From an uncultured Prevotellaceae bacterium (lineage in GTDB: Bacteria; Bacteroidota; Bacteroidia; Bacteroidales; Bacteroidaceae), in assembly GCA_947307015.1 (NCBI GenBank), contig CAMZHV010000024.1, positions 1-39,837 of the forward strand: 39,837 bases of DNA, in the 5' to 3' direction. Positions within the stretch are counted from its first letter, which is position 1; each line of letters opens with the position of its first letter. Under the pieces are notes generated by a model. It had not been told where the DNA came from. It did no database searches and saw only the letters and a list, made by a program, of their open reading frames with translations. Positions 1-7,986 of the stretch are shown piece by piece. The position numbers and the translations under genes are program-made.

Positions 1-86
1 AGGGATTCAAGTTAGACCGCAAGCCTACCCAGCCCGGAGTGTATATCCACCACGGAAATAAGGTCGTAATTAAACTGAAGAAATAA
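1..86 (+). CDS. C-terminal end of a secreted protein (5' part outside window)
   Basis: An open frame enters from the left edge (first full codon at 3) and stops with TAA at 84-86. The visible residues end in PGVYIHHGNKVVIKLKK. This matches the short C-terminal tail seen on two other exported proteins here, the GH5 enzyme (KGVYIRNGKK) and the protein at 18947 (KGIYICNGRK). In Prevotella-type genomes such tails sit at the end of secreted or surface proteins and resemble the last strands of T9SS sorting domains; that role is inferred. The protein's function cannot be told from 28 codons. A terminator follows directly. Confidence 0.75.
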   Translation, partial: GFKLDRKPTQPGVYIHHGNKVVIKLKK

Positions 87-102
87 TATCAATTACAACG
101 AG

Positions 103-131
103 GAGACGGGGTACATCCCCGTTTCCTTTTT
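103..131 (+). terminator. Rho-independent terminator of the leftmost gene
   Basis: ACGGGG at 106-111 pairs with CCCCGT at 117-122 around a five-base loop, followed by TTTCCTTTTT. It lies 17 bases after the stop codon at 84-86. Confidence 0.7.
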
Positions 132-364
132 AAAAATAAATCACCTTCTATGATGCCGCTTTCGCAGGTTGCGCGGCCAGCATCAAGATCACACGTATAG
201 ACGTAGTCGCGAATACATATAAACGAGCAGAGGTGTCCCATAGGTGGGACGCAATACGAATGAGTGTCGACAGCCAGACACACGTAACGGGATAATAGCC
301 CACTCACATAAGGTGTGTTCAAATTTTTAGTAACACTTATGACAATCTCTTCATGGAAACTGCA

Positions 365-424
365 AAACTGCCACCCAAGTGATATAAGCCTTTGATTCAC
401 TTATAGTCACACGGGTGGCAGTTT
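365..424. repeat. Perfect 12-bp inverted repeat (hairpin)
   Basis: AAACTGCCACCC at 365-376 is the exact reverse complement of GGGTGGCAGTTT at 413-424. The loop contains a smaller pairing of AAGTGA with TCACTT. There is no T-run after the right arm, so this is not a standard terminator. Confidence 0.7.
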
Positions 425-521
425 CGGTGGCAGCGGGTCTAAAAGGTGTAGGTTTTATGAATGGAATAGGAGGATTTATCAAAATGGGCTGGGAGATACT
501 CAATGAAGGCTTAGGAGTATT

Positions 522-591
522 CGTTGTTCGGCCATGGCCGAATCATTGTTCCATCATGGCCGAACCATTGTTCCACCATGGCCGAACAACG
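522..591. repeat. 22-bp tandem repeat of CATGGCCGAA units framed by an inverted repeat
   Basis: Units beginning CATGGCCGAA start at 533, 555 and 577, a 22-bp period. The first lies in the 16-bp palindrome TTCGGCCATGGCCGAA (527-542). The whole block is bracketed by CGTTGTTCGGCCATGG (522-537) and its exact reverse complement (576-591), so it can fold as one hairpin. Confidence 0.75.
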
Positions 592-619
592 AAGAGACTA
601 AGGGGGTACAGCGAAAAGG

Positions 620-706
620 TATAGATGTTTCCGCAAAAACCTATAGGCGTTTTTGCGAAAACCTATAGGTGTTTCTGCGAAAACCTATAGGTGTTTTCCT
701 GAAAAC
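620..706. repeat. 22-bp tandem repeat (AAAACCTATAGG units)
   Basis: The motif CTATAGG recurs at 641, 663 and 685 with an exact 22-bp period. Intervening bases are variants of TGTTTCTGCGAAAAC, and degenerate units lie on both sides. It has the same period as the neighbouring array at 522-591 but an unrelated sequence. Confidence 0.75.
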
Positions 707-798
707 CCTTAAGGGTATAGACGCATAAGGGTGGACAGGTGACTTTACTGGGGTCGTAAAAATAAACCAAATATCGTTTTGTAACAAAACATGAATTT

Positions 799-1111
799 TT
801 CATGCACTTTTGCACTCTACGGCTGTAAGCCATTGTCTATGAATAGTTAACATGAGTGCATGAAGAGTGTATTTTTGAGTGCAAAGTGCAAAAATGAAGA
901 ATTTTTAGCCCAAAATGCGTCACTTCGGTAGCACTTACCACTATGTCAAAGTAGCATTGAAAATTTTACTGTCAAATCGCTTTGAAAGCCGAAAATGGCC
1001 TATATTTTCATGCACTTTTGCACTTTGCACTCAAAAATACACTCTCCATGCACTCTTTTAATCAATTAAATAACAATCAGTTATACGGGAATAGTGCAAA
1101 AGTGCATGAAA
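799..1111. repeat. Long imperfect palindrome with about 95-bp arms (MITE-like)
   Basis: The left arm, about 799-894, aligns with the reverse complement of about 1015-1111. Outer ends pair CATGCACTTTTGCACT (801-816) with AGTGCAAAAGTGCATG (near 1094-1109). Inner ends share a perfect 29-bp match (865-893 with 1016-1044), extended outward to about 854 and 1055 with one mismatch; the middle of the arms has diverged. The central 120 bases carry no gene. A foldback or MITE-like element is the simplest reading. Confidence 0.65.
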
Positions 1112-1142
1112 TTTTCGATTTGTTACGTAAATTTGTTGAAGC

Positions 1143-1173
1143 AACCTTTTTTGCAAATGGCTGGATTTTGGCG
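1143..1173 (+). repeat. Copy 1 of a 31-bp dispersed repeat
   Basis: These 31 bases (core TTGCAAATGGCTGGATTTTG) are perfectly repeated in reverse orientation at 39445-39475, in another intergenic region 38 kb away. No transposase lies between the copies that would make them insertion-sequence ends. Confidence 0.8.
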
Positions 1174-1388
1174 ATGTCTTTGACTGATGGCTCATTGGTG
1201 AGGTTCATCAGCCAGCCTTAGAAGGCGGTGAAGATGAGGATAAACGATCTTATGTTTTTTTGAGTTCAATGTGATGTCATAAGCTGCTCGGTAACTCCTG
1301 ATACAAAGTGAAATGACCGATTTGGGTTAAATTTACGGCAAAAATAGAAGTTTCTGAGCAAATATGCCATTTTTACGGGTCTTTTTGC

Positions 1389-1396
1389 TATCTTTG
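1389..1396 (+). promoter_or_regulatory. -7 promoter box (TATCTTTG) of the rhodanese/MBL gene
   Basis: TATCTTTG matches the Bacteroidota -7 consensus TAnnTTTG and lies 31 bases before the ATG at 1428. No clear TTTG -33 box is seen at the usual spacing. Confidence 0.6.
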
Positions 1397-1427
1397 CCAC
1401 GTCTTTGGGTGTCTAAAGAAAGAAAAT

Positions 1428-2483
1428 ATGAAGAAGATTATCACTTGCTTATTGGCCACGCTTGGGCTGACTACGGCCTGTGGCAAACAGAACTTTGAAA
1501 ATGCAGATGTCAAGGGATTCTCTGCACTGATAGAGGATTCGGGTGTCGTGCTGCTTGATGTCCGTACTGCTGCTGAATATGCGGAGGGACACATTGAGGG
1601 GGCTGTTCTTATTGACCAGGGACAGCGCGATTTCATTGAGAAAGTTAAGGCTGCGATACCCGTTGAAAAGAAGATTGCGGTCTATTGCAGAAGTGGCCGT
1701 CGCTCTGCGAATGCCGCTAACCGGCTGGCTGCTGAAAGCTACCAGTGCGTGAACCTCCAAGGCGGAATCTTGGTATGGAAAGAGGCGGGAATGCCTGTGA
1801 CTGCTGAGACCTACGAGGTGGATGTGTTCAAGACCAAGAGCGGCAAGACCATGAAGTTCCATGCGCTCGTACATGCCAGCATCAGAATACAGTATGACGG
1901 CAAGGAGATTGAGATTGACCCGGTGGCGAAGTTGGGAAAGAAAACTATTGACTACGCCGCCATGCCCAAGGCTGACTATCTCCTCGTCACCCACGAACAC
2001 TTTGACCACTTCAATCAAGAGGCCATCAAGATGCTGTCAGGCGAGAAGACACGCTTCATTACCAACAAGCGTTGTGCTGACATGTACGGCTCTGGCGAGG
2101 TGATGGCAAATGGCGATAAGATTCAGATAGCCGATGACTTCACAATTGAAGCTGTTCCTGCTTATAACACGACAGAGGGGCACACGCAGTTCCATCCCAA
2201 AGGACGTGACAACGGCTATGTCCTGACCATCGACGGCCTGAGAATCTATATTGCTGGGGACACGGAAGATATTCCAGAAATGGAAGCCATCAAGGACATA
2301 GACATCGCATTCCTGCCCTGCAACCAGCCCTATACGATGACCACAGAGCAACTGGTAAGGGCAGCGAAGATCATCAAGCCCAAGGTGTTGTTCCCCTATC
2401 ACTACGGGCAGACAGATCTTAGCGGCGTTCCCGCTCAGCTCCAAAGTGACGGCATTGACGTAAGGATTAGGCACTACGAGTAA
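1428..2483 (+). CDS. Lipoprotein with rhodanese domain fused to an MBL-fold hydrolase
   Basis: This is a 351-residue predicted lipoprotein. A short hydrophobic signal ends in the lipobox TTAC with the acceptor Cys at residue 18. Residues about 28-125 form a rhodanese domain with the active-site loop CRSGRR (catalytic Cys87), which suggests sulfur transfer or persulfide binding. Residues about 140-351 form a metallo-beta-lactamase fold of the UlaG-like type: the metal motif THEHFDHF (188-195), AGDTED with Asp278 and a late His in YHYG (about 325). Membrane anchoring in the periplasm or on the surface is inferred from the lipobox. Rhodanese-MBL combinations are known in sulfur metabolism (persulfide dioxygenase-type), but this MBL half is closer to the UlaG-like branch, so the substrate is unknown. 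It stands alone behind its own promoter and converges on the GH5 gene. Confidence 0.9.
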   Translation: MKKIITCLLATLGLTTACGKQNFENADVKGFSALIEDSGVVLLDVRTAAEYAEGHIEGAVLIDQGQRDFIEKVKAAIPVEKKIAVYCRSGRRSANAANRLAAESYQCVNLQGGILVWKEAGMPVTAETYEVDVFKTKSGKTMKFHALVHASIRIQYDGKEIEIDPVAKLGKKTIDYAAMPKADYLLVTHEHFDHFNQEAIKMLSGEKTRFITNKRCADMYGSGEVMANGDKIQIADDFTIEAVPAYNTTEGHTQFHPKGRDNGYVLTIDGLRIYIAGDTEDIPEMEAIKDIDIAFLPCNQPYTMTTEQLVRAAKIIKPKVLFPYHYGQTDLSGVPAQLQSDGIDVRIRHYE

Positions 2484-2484
2484 T

Positions 2485-2592
2485 ATGGACAATCAGCAAG
2501 AGGCTTTTCCGATAGTAGACAAAAGCGGGAAAGGACTTGTGTCCATGACACTTAGTGCACTTGCACTTGGGGCTGGAAAGAGGATGGGTTAA
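2485..2592 (+). pseudogene. Possible 35-codon remnant downstream of the rhodanese/MBL gene
   Basis: An ATG one base after the preceding stop opens a 35-codon frame beginning MDNQQEAFPIVDKSGK and ending just inside the 3' end of the opposite GH5 gene. The 'FPIVD..G' start resembles the N-terminus of some Bacteroidota NUDIX hydrolases, but no NUDIX box follows. It may be a decayed gene start or chance. Confidence 0.2.
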
Positions 2593-4340
2593 TGTGCGAA
2601 TTTCTTGCCGTTTCTGATATACACTCCCTTCGGGAGCACAGAGGACGCAGAGGTTACGGAGGACACAGAGATGCGGCGTCCTGAGAGGTCATAGATGTTT
2701 TTGTCGGGGGTGTGGTTTTGTCTGACGATGTCGATGGAAACCGGGTAGTTGATGCTGATGTCGCTCATGGTGCATCCCCAGAAGACGCTGGGGTCGGAGG
2801 GTAGTTTCTCTCCGTTCTTCTTCACCAGCCAAATATTCTTCACTCTGGTGGTGCCGCTGGATTGCGAACACTGGAGCGTGACGCGTGTGACAGTGCCCAT
2901 ATTGGCTGTGAAGGGGATGGTGGATGAAGCGGCTGTCAGTTTGGTGGTGCTATTGGACTTGCCATAGATTTTGACGCTCAGCAAGTTGGCAGCGGGTGCT
3001 TCTTCGAGTTCGAGGATGAGGTGGGAGTAGTCGTTGGCGGTGATGCTGCCAGCGGCAAGGTTGAACTCGGCCCATTGCTGGTTGAAGTCCACGGTGCATG
3101 AGATGCAGCACGTGTTGTAGTCGCTGCGTTCGGGCAATATGGGGTTAAAGCTGTCTCCATGATAGGCCTGCAGCAGCCATTTGGCGAGTTCAGCCTGGCT
3201 GAATGCCGGGAAGAGTCGTGCAGCGCCGTCGGAGAGTCCCATCCAGAAGAAGGTGCCTATGCCGTTGGCTTTGCACTGCTGCACGAAGTACTGGCAGAAC
3301 TGCTTCATGAGCGCCGGGCGTTTGACGTAGTCGTTTTCGGCGGCATCAACGTTGGATGTTCCCCATTCTCCGAAGATTACGGGTGCGCCCTTGGCGACGA
3401 GTGTTGTCTTGAGGAGGTTGATCATGCCGTCCACCTCCTGCTTGATGTCGGCTATGGGCCGATCCGTTTTGTTGCTGTTGGCAATAGCGGGGTATGCGTG
3501 AACCTCGAAGGCAATGTGGTCGGTTTCGCCTTCGGGCTTGACGAGGGTGGTCAAGGGTTCGGCGAGGTGCGTGTTCCAATTGCCGTAGCCGTTGGCGGCA
3601 GCGTAGGTGTTGACGATGAGGTTGCGCTGTGCGTTGTTACCGCCTGTGGATCTGACTGTTGTCACGAAGCTTGAGGCGTAGCTGTTGATGGCGTTGTAGG
3701 CCGAAGTGGCTACAGCGGCGTTGTATCTCCCGGAAGCGGCGAAGGAGGCGTAGCACCAGGAGTTGAGGGGATCGAGCATCTCGTTGTAGCTCTCGAAAAG
3801 TAGCTGTTGTCCATAGTCCTTGAACTCCTCGGCGATTTGTTGCCAGAGGTGTTCGTAGCGGGCGCGGTTCTGGGCAAAGTTGGTCTCGTCGGCCTTGATC
3901 CAGGACTTGAAGCTGCTGCCGTCGGCACCTGTGTCATGGTGAACGTTGATGATGCAGTACATCCCTTGGCTGATGACATAGTCGACAACTTCATGCACGC
4001 GTGCCATCCATGCGGGGTTGACGTTGCCGTTGATGTCGATATGGTTGTACCATGTGACGGGCAGGCGTATGGCACCAAAGCCTGCGTCTTTCATCATCTT
4101 CATCAGCTCGGGCTTGGTGACATATTGCCCCCAACACGTCTCGGAAGAGAGGTCCTGCTGTCCCCAATAGGCGGCGCTGTTGACGTCTGTTACGGATTGG
4201 CTGTTGGCATCGAGCGTGTTGCCGAGGTTCCATCCGAGTCCCATGTGCCGGACGGCATCGGTAGCGGTCTCAAAGTCGGCGGCTGCCGCGTGGGCAGCCG
4301 CCATAAGAAGAACGCAGGTGAAAAGCGTTAGGTGTTTCAT
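2589..4340 (-). CDS. GH5 endo-beta-1,4-glucanase (cellulase family)
   Basis: This is a 583-residue secreted enzyme with a signal peptide ending near residue 21 (AHAAAA). The GH5 catalytic domain spans about 30-395: GWNLGNTLD (36-44), IRLPVTW, INVHHD, the acid/base Glu187 in ESYNEM and the nucleophile Glu325 in IFGEWG. NEM in place of the common NEP is seen in GH5_4-type enzymes. Residues about 405-520 form a beta-sandwich, probably a carbohydrate-binding module. The C-terminus is a sorting-type tail (DLSGRR...KGVYIRNGKK) with a repeat-derived segment inside it. It is the last gene of the susCD operon, 9 bp after the glycan-binding lipoprotein, so it likely makes the first cut in a beta-1,4-glucan or xyloglucan. 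Family is firm; substrate is inferred. Confidence 0.93.
   Translation of the reverse strand: MKHLTLFTCVLLMAAAHAAAADFETATDAVRHMGLGWNLGNTLDANSQSVTDVNSAAYWGQQDLSSETCWGQYVTKPELMKMMKDAGFGAIRLPVTWYNHIDINGNVNPAWMARVHEVVDYVISQGMYCIINVHHDTGADGSSFKSWIKADETNFAQNRARYEHLWQQIAEEFKDYGQQLLFESYNEMLDPLNSWCYASFAASGRYNAAVATSAYNAINSYASSFVTTVRSTGGNNAQRNLIVNTYAAANGYGNWNTHLAEPLTTLVKPEGETDHIAFEVHAYPAIANSNKTDRPIADIKQEVDGMINLLKTTLVAKGAPVIFGEWGTSNVDAAENDYVKRPALMKQFCQYFVQQCKANGIGTFFWMGLSDGAARLFPAFSQAELAKWLLQAYHGDSFNPILPERSDYNTCCISCTVDFNQQWAEFNLAAGSITANDYSHLILELEEAPAANLLSVKIYGKSNSTTKLTAASSTIPFTANMGTVTRVTLQCSQSSGTTRVKNIWLVKKNGEKLPSDPSVFWGCTMSDISINYPVSIDIVRQNHTPDKNIYDLSGRRISVSSVTSASSVLPKGVYIRNGKKFAH
2631..2677 (-). repeat. 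Dispersed CTCTG(T/C)GTCCTC-type repeat within the GH5 tail
   Basis: On the minus strand the bases are iterations of CTCTGTGTCCTCCG / CTCTGCGTCCTCTGTG, a low-complexity repeat type that recurs in many bacterial genomes. It is read in frame as Ser/Val-rich residues (SVSSVTSASSVLP) between the DLSGRR and KGVYI parts of the tail. Confidence 0.55.
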
Positions 4341-4349
4341 CTTCTATTA

Positions 4350-5556
4350 TTAGTAATAGTAAAGTCTCAGTGGGGTGTACCTGTCGCCAGTGAAGAGCAG
4401 GTGCTCAACGTCTATGGCATCAAGGATCGGGTCGCCGGAGAGGTTGATCGTGAGGGTCCAAGTGCCGTCGCCGTTGTCCTTGAGCAGATCGCTGGTGCCA
4501 GGCTGGAAGTCAGCGCCCGTCCATGTGGTGCTCCACCATCCTGTGGTGACACGGATCTGCGGGTCTTCGGCCTGCAGGTCGAGGTAGAATGTGCCGGACT
4601 TGATGATTTCCCACTGGTCCATTGGAATGGCGTAGATCTCTTCTCCAGTGGTGCTCTCGGCATTGGAGAAACGGTATTGTCCGCTCCAGCTGACAGCACC
4701 GGCAGAGCCGTCACCCTGCCAGATGATGACCGGCTCTTTGGCAGCTCCGCCACCGTGAATGATGTCGATGAAATAGATTTCCTCAACGGTATAGCCGCCG
4801 CCCGTGAAGAGCAGATGCTGTGCATCGAGCACGTCGAGGAGCGGATCGCCTGCGAAGTTGACGGTGAGCGTGTAGGTGCCGTCGCCAAGGTCTTCAAGAC
4901 GTTCATTGCCCGGGAAAATGTCATCGCCTGTCCACGTTGTGCTCCACCAACCGGAGGTGACACGGATTTGCGGGCTGGCGCCCTTGACGGTGACATAGAA
5001 GGTCTCAGTCTTGAGTCGCTCCCAGACATCTTGCGGCACGGTGTAACATTCCTCGCCCGTGGAGTTGCTTTCGGGAGCGAAGCGATAGTCACTGCTCCAG
5101 TTGATCTCACCGAGTGTTCCGCCGTTGGTCCAGACGGGTACCTTCACTTCTTGGTCGCCACCGCCACCGACCCATTCTTCTGTCTCAAAGAAGATTTCGT
5201 CAACGGTGTAGCCGCCACCTGTGAAGAGCAGATGCTGTGCATCCACGATGTCGAGCAGCGGGTCGCCAGCGAGGGTGATAGCGAGTTTGTATGTGCCATC
5301 GCCAAGGTCTTCGAGGTGCTCATTGCCCGGGAAGATGTCTTCGCCCGTCCAGGTGGCGCTCCACCATCCTGAGGTGACGCGGATCTGCGGGCTGGCACCC
5401 TTAATGGTGACATAGAAGGTCTCATCCTTCATCCGATCCCACACATCTTGTGGCACAGTGTAACATTCCTCGCCCGTGGAGTTGCTTTCGGGAGCGAAGC
5501 GGTAGTCGCTGCTCCAGTTGATCTCTCCGAGTGAGCCGTCGTTCTTCCAGATCGTG
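4350..5556 (-). repeat. Three tandem coding repeats in the glycan-binding lipoprotein
   Basis: Module copies lie at about 5180-5556, 4765-5141 and 4350-4736. Copies 1 and 2 are offset by 417 bp and nearly identical at DNA level over long stretches (for example 5038-5111 against 5455-5528, with about four differences). Copy 3 has diverged. This points to a recent duplication of copies 1 and 2, or to gene conversion. Confidence 0.85.
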
Positions 5557-6227
5557 GTCTTCACGATTTCCATGTGTCCATCGTCGGCTGCAGGCTCGTA
5601 GGCCAGTTCGGGCAGTGCAATCTTCTGTCCGTCGTAGGTATGCAGATAGCCCACGAAGGTACCTTTGTAGATATTCTTCTGCGGCACGCGGAAGATGAGA
5701 TTGTTGGTGCCTTTGCGATAGAAGTCCTTGTGGTCGATGAGTTGCATGACAGAGTCCACGTCGAGCAGTTCGAGGCTGTTGATGAACTCGAGGTCAGAGC
5801 CATACACGGTGATGAGCTCACCGCCCGTGGCACTCTCGCCCGGCTGCTTGGAGAAGCCCGTCACGTTGGTATGTCCGAGCGTCAACTTTTGTCGCGATTC
5901 AGCCTGGTCGTCGGCGCTACGCACGATAATCTTGCCCCCTTCGGCAGGTATGCCGGCAGGAGCGTTGATGCGGATCATATCGTTGCTGACCACTTCGAAG
6001 TCAGTCACTTTCGTACCGCCTGGAAATTCCACTTCTTGGGCAAAGAGGAACCCTGAACCATTGATGGTTATCGGCTGGTTGGTGACCACCTTCGTCGGGA
6101 AGAACGTCTTGATGCCCAGTCCGACATCGGCGGAACCGATGCCGTCGTCATCAGAACATGCTGTGAACGTGGTGCCGATGAGAACCACCGCCAGCAGTGC
6201 GCCTAAATAATTGATTATATTTTTCAT
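4350..6227 (-). CDS. Surface glycan-binding lipoprotein with IPT/TIG domains and triplicated module
   Basis: This is a 625-residue predicted lipoprotein; the signal ends in FTAC with the acceptor Cys24. An in-frame TTG lies upstream at 6245, but the ATG at 6227 gives a normal signal peptide. Residues about 36-205 look like two IPT/TIG immunoglobulin-like domains, usual spacers in SusE/F-position and SGBP proteins. The rest is three copies of a roughly 125-residue module, each with INWSSDYRF-like, GASPQIRVTSGWWS and QHLLFTGG motifs. The Trp pair in each 'WWSxTWTG' is a plausible sugar-stacking surface; that is inference. Position after susD2 and 9 bp before the GH5 gene is where surface glycan-binding proteins are normally encoded. 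It probably holds polysaccharide at the cell surface for GH5 and SusD. Confidence 0.85.
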   Translation of the reverse strand: MKNIINYLGALLAVVLIGTTFTACSDDDGIGSADVGLGIKTFFPTKVVTNQPITINGSGFLFAQEVEFPGGTKVTDFEVVSNDMIRINAPAGIPAEGGKIIVRSADDQAESRQKLTLGHTNVTGFSKQPGESATGGELITVYGSDLEFINSLELLDVDSVMQLIDHKDFYRKGTNNLIFRVPQKNIYKGTFVGYLHTYDGQKIALPELAYEPAADDGHMEIVKTTIWKNDGSLGEINWSSDYRFAPESNSTGEECYTVPQDVWDRMKDETFYVTIKGASPQIRVTSGWWSATWTGEDIFPGNEHLEDLGDGTYKLAITLAGDPLLDIVDAQHLLFTGGGYTVDEIFFETEEWVGGGGDQEVKVPVWTNGGTLGEINWSSDYRFAPESNSTGEECYTVPQDVWERLKTETFYVTVKGASPQIRVTSGWWSTTWTGDDIFPGNERLEDLGDGTYTLTVNFAGDPLLDVLDAQHLLFTGGGYTVEEIYFIDIIHGGGAAKEPVIIWQGDGSAGAVSWSGQYRFSNAESTTGEEIYAIPMDQWEIIKSGTFYLDLQAEDPQIRVTTGWWSTTWTGADFQPGTSDLLKDNGDGTWTLTINLSGDPILDAIDVEHLLFTGDRYTPLRLYYY

Positions 6228-6271
6228 AACATTTTCGTTTTTCAATTATTCAATGTACATTGTCCTTTTCT

Positions 6272-7969
6272 TTACCATCCGGGATTCTGGGTAAGGTTAG
6301 GATTCTTTTTCAGCTCAGTCTGTGGGATAGGATAGAAGTTGTACTTCTCATCCCATTGGCGTGTGATGGTCGAACGTGTGAGTGTCAGCGCGCTGTTGAT
6401 GTTGGCCACCTGTATGGTCTTGAAATACTTAGCGCCCTTCTTCCAGCGGCGTACGTCCCAGAAGCGATGGTTCTCGAAGGCGAGCTCCACGAGTCGTTCG
6501 CGCTCATAGCGTGCCACCCATGCGTCGCCGTCCTCCGTGAATTTCGGCATCTGAATGTCAGCGCGTGTGCGCAGCACGTTGACAGCCTCGTTGGCCGTCA
6601 TGCCGTATGTAGCGTCGTTGGCGCTGCCAGTGGCATTGAACACAGCTTCGGCATAGTCGAGATAGAACTCTCCCAGACGGAAGAGGATCCAGGTGTGGCG
6701 GCGATAGGTCTGATTGTCGGCTGTGGTGACGCACGAGCCATCGACGTACTTGCGAAGGTAATAGCCCGTGGACGTGGCGCCATACTTAGGCGCAGCATTG
6801 AAGCCGCCCGTGAAGGTCTCGATGGCCTTCTTCTGCGCACCGTTGCTGGGCCATTCGTCGCCGTTCTTCACCACGGTGAGTGCGAATCGGGGGTCAAGAC
6901 CTTCGTAAGGATCAACGCTGTTGAGATCAATGCTACCGGGGTAGCGCTCGCCGAAGGTCTCGCCGTTGTCCTGATACTCATACTGGTCTATCAGGCTCTG
7001 TGTCGGGCAATTGCCTGAGCTGCCGTTCTCCACGCCGATGGGATAGTTGGCCATCTCGAAGGTGTTGCTTTCACCGCGTCCGAGGCCGAAGATCAGTTCG
7101 GGATTGAAGAAGGCATCGTGTCCCCAGAGCGAACCGTAGGCGCTGAGCTTCAGACCCCAGGTGGAGGCGTTGTCGAGGATGTACTTGCACGCCTCGGCGG
7201 CCTTTGCCCACTTGGCCTGGTTGCCATTGGGATTGTGGAGCGGCGAGGCGGCATAGAGCAGCGTGCGGGCTTTGAGCGCAAAGACTGCGACGCGCGTGGC
7301 GCGACCAATCTCAGCGTTGACCTCAGTGCCGTAGGACACAGGCAGGTAGGGCGCTATGGCATCACATTCGTCGACGATGAACTTCACGATCTGATCAGCC
7401 GGGGTACGCTCGATATTATTGGCCTGTCCATTGGTGAGCGTGGTGGTCACTAAAGGCACGTCGCCGTATGTCTTGAACAGCTCGAAATAGAAGTAGGCTC
7501 TGAGGAAGCGCAGTTCGTAGGGGAAGAGTTCCATCTGAGCCATCCAGTTCTTGTAGTCGCTGTTGTACTGCCAGTCGGAGATGTCGGTCTCGTCGAGTTT
7601 CTCGAGATACATGTTGACGTCGGCGATGGCGGTGTAGGCCTTATTCCACGTGTTGGCATAGGGATTGGCCGGACTCCAGCCGCCGTTGACATAGTTGTTG
7701 ACGGCGCCCGTCTCGAGTGCATACTGTGCTTCGTCGGTGGCGCCGGCGAGGAAGTAGGCGCTGTTGGCCTCAAATTCATTATTGTAAACCTGCGCGTAGA
7801 CATCGAACACGAGGTTCTTGATGCCATCGGCGAAATAGGTGTAGGTCCACTCCTCGTCGCGTGTCGTCTCCTCCGTGTAGTCGAGGTCGGCGCAGGAGAG
7901 GCAGAGCGTACATGCCAGACCGAGAATGCTGAGCCTGTTGCAATATTTCTTTAAACTTATTGTCTTCAT
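6272..7969 (-). CDS. SusD/RagB-family outer-membrane lipoprotein (susD2)
   Basis: This is a 565-residue SusD-family protein. Its signal peptide ends in the lipobox LSC with Cys26, so it should be a surface lipoprotein. The N-terminal half has the helical TPR-like composition of the family (RFLRAYFYFELFKTYGDVP is a typical SusD stretch). The C-terminus ends NFYPIPQTELKKNPNLTQNPGW-like, the standard family ending. SusD proteins cap the SusC transporter and bind the incoming oligosaccharide. It begins 17 bp after susC2, as expected for a partner pair, and is followed 44 bp later by the glycan-binding lipoprotein. Confidence 0.95.
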   Translation of the reverse strand: MKTISLKKYCNRLSILGLACTLCLSCADLDYTEETTRDEEWTYTYFADGIKNLVFDVYAQVYNNEFEANSAYFLAGATDEAQYALETGAVNNYVNGGWSPANPYANTWNKAYTAIADVNMYLEKLDETDISDWQYNSDYKNWMAQMELFPYELRFLRAYFYFELFKTYGDVPLVTTTLTNGQANNIERTPADQIVKFIVDECDAIAPYLPVSYGTEVNAEIGRATRVAVFALKARTLLYAASPLHNPNGNQAKWAKAAEACKYILDNASTWGLKLSAYGSLWGHDAFFNPELIFGLGRGESNTFEMANYPIGVENGSSGNCPTQSLIDQYEYQDNGETFGERYPGSIDLNSVDPYEGLDPRFALTVVKNGDEWPSNGAQKKAIETFTGGFNAAPKYGATSTGYYLRKYVDGSCVTTADNQTYRRHTWILFRLGEFYLDYAEAVFNATGSANDATYGMTANEAVNVLRTRADIQMPKFTEDGDAWVARYERERLVELAFENHRFWDVRRWKKGAKYFKTIQVANINSALTLTRSTITRQWDEKYNFYPIPQTELKKNPNLTQNPGW

Positions 7970-7986
7970 AATCGTCGGTATTGGGA

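Larger units (their letters stand above)
132..1388. other. Repeat-rich intergenic region without a convincing gene
   Basis: About 1.25 kb with no protein I can support. The frames that exist (for example 89-400 minus, 415-624 plus, 982-1221 plus) have no recognisable motifs and are built largely from repeats. The region holds a 12-bp perfect inverted repeat (365-376 with 413-424), an array of CCATGG-centred palindromes (522-591), a 22-bp tandem repeat (620-706), a large imperfect palindrome (799-1111) and one copy of a 31-bp repeat also found at 39445-39475. It is AT-rich and looks like an accumulation site for small non-coding repeats. Confidence 0.6.

Noticed and set aside
620..706. Possible CRISPR array
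   Set aside because: Units are contiguous with no unique spacers, the period is 22 bp, and no cas gene is present.
415..1221. Short frames 415-624 and 982-1221 in the left intergenic region
   Set aside because: They consist largely of the tandem and inverted repeats, have no promoter in place and no recognisable protein features.
2589..4340. Cellulosome (dockerin) connection for the GH5 enzyme
   Set aside because: No dockerin-type calcium-binding duplicated segment is present; the C-terminus is a sorting-type tail.
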